Assembly (NCBI GenBank): GCA_022827195.1
Contig: JAJDTL010000014.1
Location: 78,881-142,880, forward strand
DNA length: 64,000 nt
Origin: Caldilineaceae bacterium
GTDB lineage: Bacteria; Chloroflexota; Anaerolineae; Caldilineales; Caldilineaceae
Direction: 5' to 3'
Under the pieces are notes generated by a model. It worked only from the letters and a program-made list of their open reading frames with translations, did not search any database and had not been told where the DNA came from. Positions 63,337 to 64,000 of the stretch are shown in pieces. Positions within the stretch are counted from its first letter, which is position 1; each line of letters starts with the position of its first letter. A program made the position numbers and the translations under genes.

Positions 63337-64000
63337 GTAACTACTAAGGCTGAGAGGTGTCAGGGATGAAGGGTTGGTCAAGAAAGGCGTCATAGATGGC
63401 ATTGATGGCGTTGATGCCATGTTTACGTGCGGTAGAGATATAGGAACGTATCGCACAGAAGGTATGAGCACCATCTAGAGTACGGAAGCAGCCGGAGACC
63501 TTCTGTTGGACCTTAATCATGCGCACGTCGCGTTCGACGAGGTTGTTGTCGAAGGGGATGCGGAAGTCATACATGAAGGCTAAGACGCCGGCCTTATGTT
63601 TGTGTAAGCGGTCGAGCAGGTTTTTGGGTGGCGACTGTTTGGGTCGGCCGATCGGTCTGGGTTCTGTCTTTGCTGCGGATGGGTTGGCGGCAAAGCCTTG
63701 GGCAATGAGCCCATCGTACTGGGCCTCGTAGTGGGCCAGTCGGTCTGGTGGCAAGGCAGTGTGCAGTGCTGACGTCGATGCGACTTCGGCTTTGATGTCC
63801 AACAACAGACGTTCCATCTGTGCGGCCCATGTTTGCTCGTATTGCTCGACGATAAAACGCAGTTCGCGCAGATGATGGACGTTGCAAAGGCAATGCTGAC
63901 AGTCTCGAAACTTGAAGTAGGAACGCCAGTAATCATGCAGGGCAACGCCCTTGAAGTGGGGCAAGATGCCTGCGACTCGCATACCGACATGCCCCCGTTT
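63337..64000 (-). mobile_element. IS66-family insertion sequence (partial, cut by the window edge)
   Basis: The transposase gene 63344-64000 runs to the right edge. The likely outer end is at 63337, where GTAACTACT begins; IS66 elements characteristically start with GTAA. The rest of the element, including the accessory genes and the other terminal repeat, lies beyond the window. Confidence 0.65.
63344..64000 (-). CDS. IS66-family transposase (C-terminal part visible)
   Basis: The frame is open to the right edge and ends at TAG 63344-63346, giving 218 residues. The protein contains the IS66 hallmark segment FDNNLVERDVRMIKVQQKVS, which carries the catalytic Glu, and GVALHDYWRSYF with an upstream catalytic Asp, plus the conserved NVHHLRELRF. 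The N-terminal leucine-zipper and zinc-finger parts are outside. This is a complete-looking C-terminus with no internal stop. Confidence 0.9.
   Translation of the reverse strand, partial: KRGHVGMRVAGILPHFKGVALHDYWRSYFKFRDCQHCLCNVHHLRELRFIVEQYEQTWAAQMERLLLDIKAEVASTSALHTALPPDRLAHYEAQYDGLIAQGFAANPSAAKTEPRPIGRPKQSPPKNLLDRLHKHKAGVLAFMYDFRIPFDNNLVERDVRMIKVQQKVSGCFRTLDGAHTFCAIRSYISTARKHGINAINAIYDAFLDQPFIPDTSQP

Overview
The window is a metabolic, accessory stretch of a GC-rich bacterial chromosome (roughly 60% G+C by eye) with AT-rich promoters. Twin-arginine lipoprotein solute-binding proteins, several paralogous sugar ABC transporters, sugar-isomerase/dehydrogenase clusters, DUF6391 and DUF1992 proteins and intergenic heptamer repeats together suggest a Chloroflexota member, perhaps Caldilineales or a related Anaerolineae line. 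That placement is inference from gene content; there is no rRNA, and I saw no tRNA or CRISPR array.

Layout. 1-10 kb (minus): two interleaved CUT1 sugar ABC systems, with tandemly duplicated MalG-type permeases flanking a pentapeptide-repeat lipoprotein, plus a PhyH-like dioxygenase and a GH32-like protein. 10.4-11.4 kb (plus): a BNR/Asp-box beta-propeller. 11.6-18.8 kb (minus): a third CUT1 system followed by a Thr-type sulfatase-like enzyme and a GH127-like protein, probably for a modified or sulfated glycan. 19.4-24.4 kb (minus): a compact P450, sugar epimerase, zinc dehydrogenase and divergent GroEL operon. 25-28.7 kb (plus): a dimethylformamidase-like enzyme, dehydrogenase and epimerase. 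28.8-30.1 kb (minus): LarA-like racemase. 30.6-34.2 kb (plus): peptide-type ABC binding protein and two permeases without ATPases, then a MazF-type toxin-antitoxin pair. 34.9-39.5 kb (plus): a ribose-type (CUT2) ABC system. 39.5-40.4 kb: a gene-poor region with tandem 10-bp repeats and a 14-bp palindrome. 40.4-45.1 kb (plus): Gfo/Idh/MocA oxidoreductase, epimerase, beta-lactamase-like serine hydrolase and D-aminoacylase-like amidohydrolase. 45-64 kb is more housekeeping-like: DUF1992, two CPBP proteases, ArgH, OppD/OppF ATPases with a binding-protein remnant, a cell-wall amidase, a RodZ-like protein, a phosphoesterase, an ABC exporter, transketolase, DUF6391, HolA, an inactive-type M16 protein, an ABC-2 ATPase and an IS66 element at the right edge.

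How it fits together. Most of the first 45 kb is for importing and oxidising or isomerising unusual sugars or acylated/amidated compounds. Binding protein, two permeases and one or two TIM-barrel epimerases or dehydrogenases recur as modules. None of the CUT1 systems carries its own ATPase, so a shared MsmK/UgpC-type ATPase elsewhere is expected. Peptide permeases (32-34 kb) and peptide ATPases (49-51 kb) are complementary halves. Stem-loops sit between binding-protein and permease genes in three transporters. The most distinctive features are the GroEL paralogue in the P450 operon, the heptamer repeat family at four intergenic sites, and several enzymes with substituted catalytic motifs (HxG in the PhyH protein, Thr for Cys in the sulfatase, no acid/base Glu in the GH32-like protein, QSH in the amidohydrolase).
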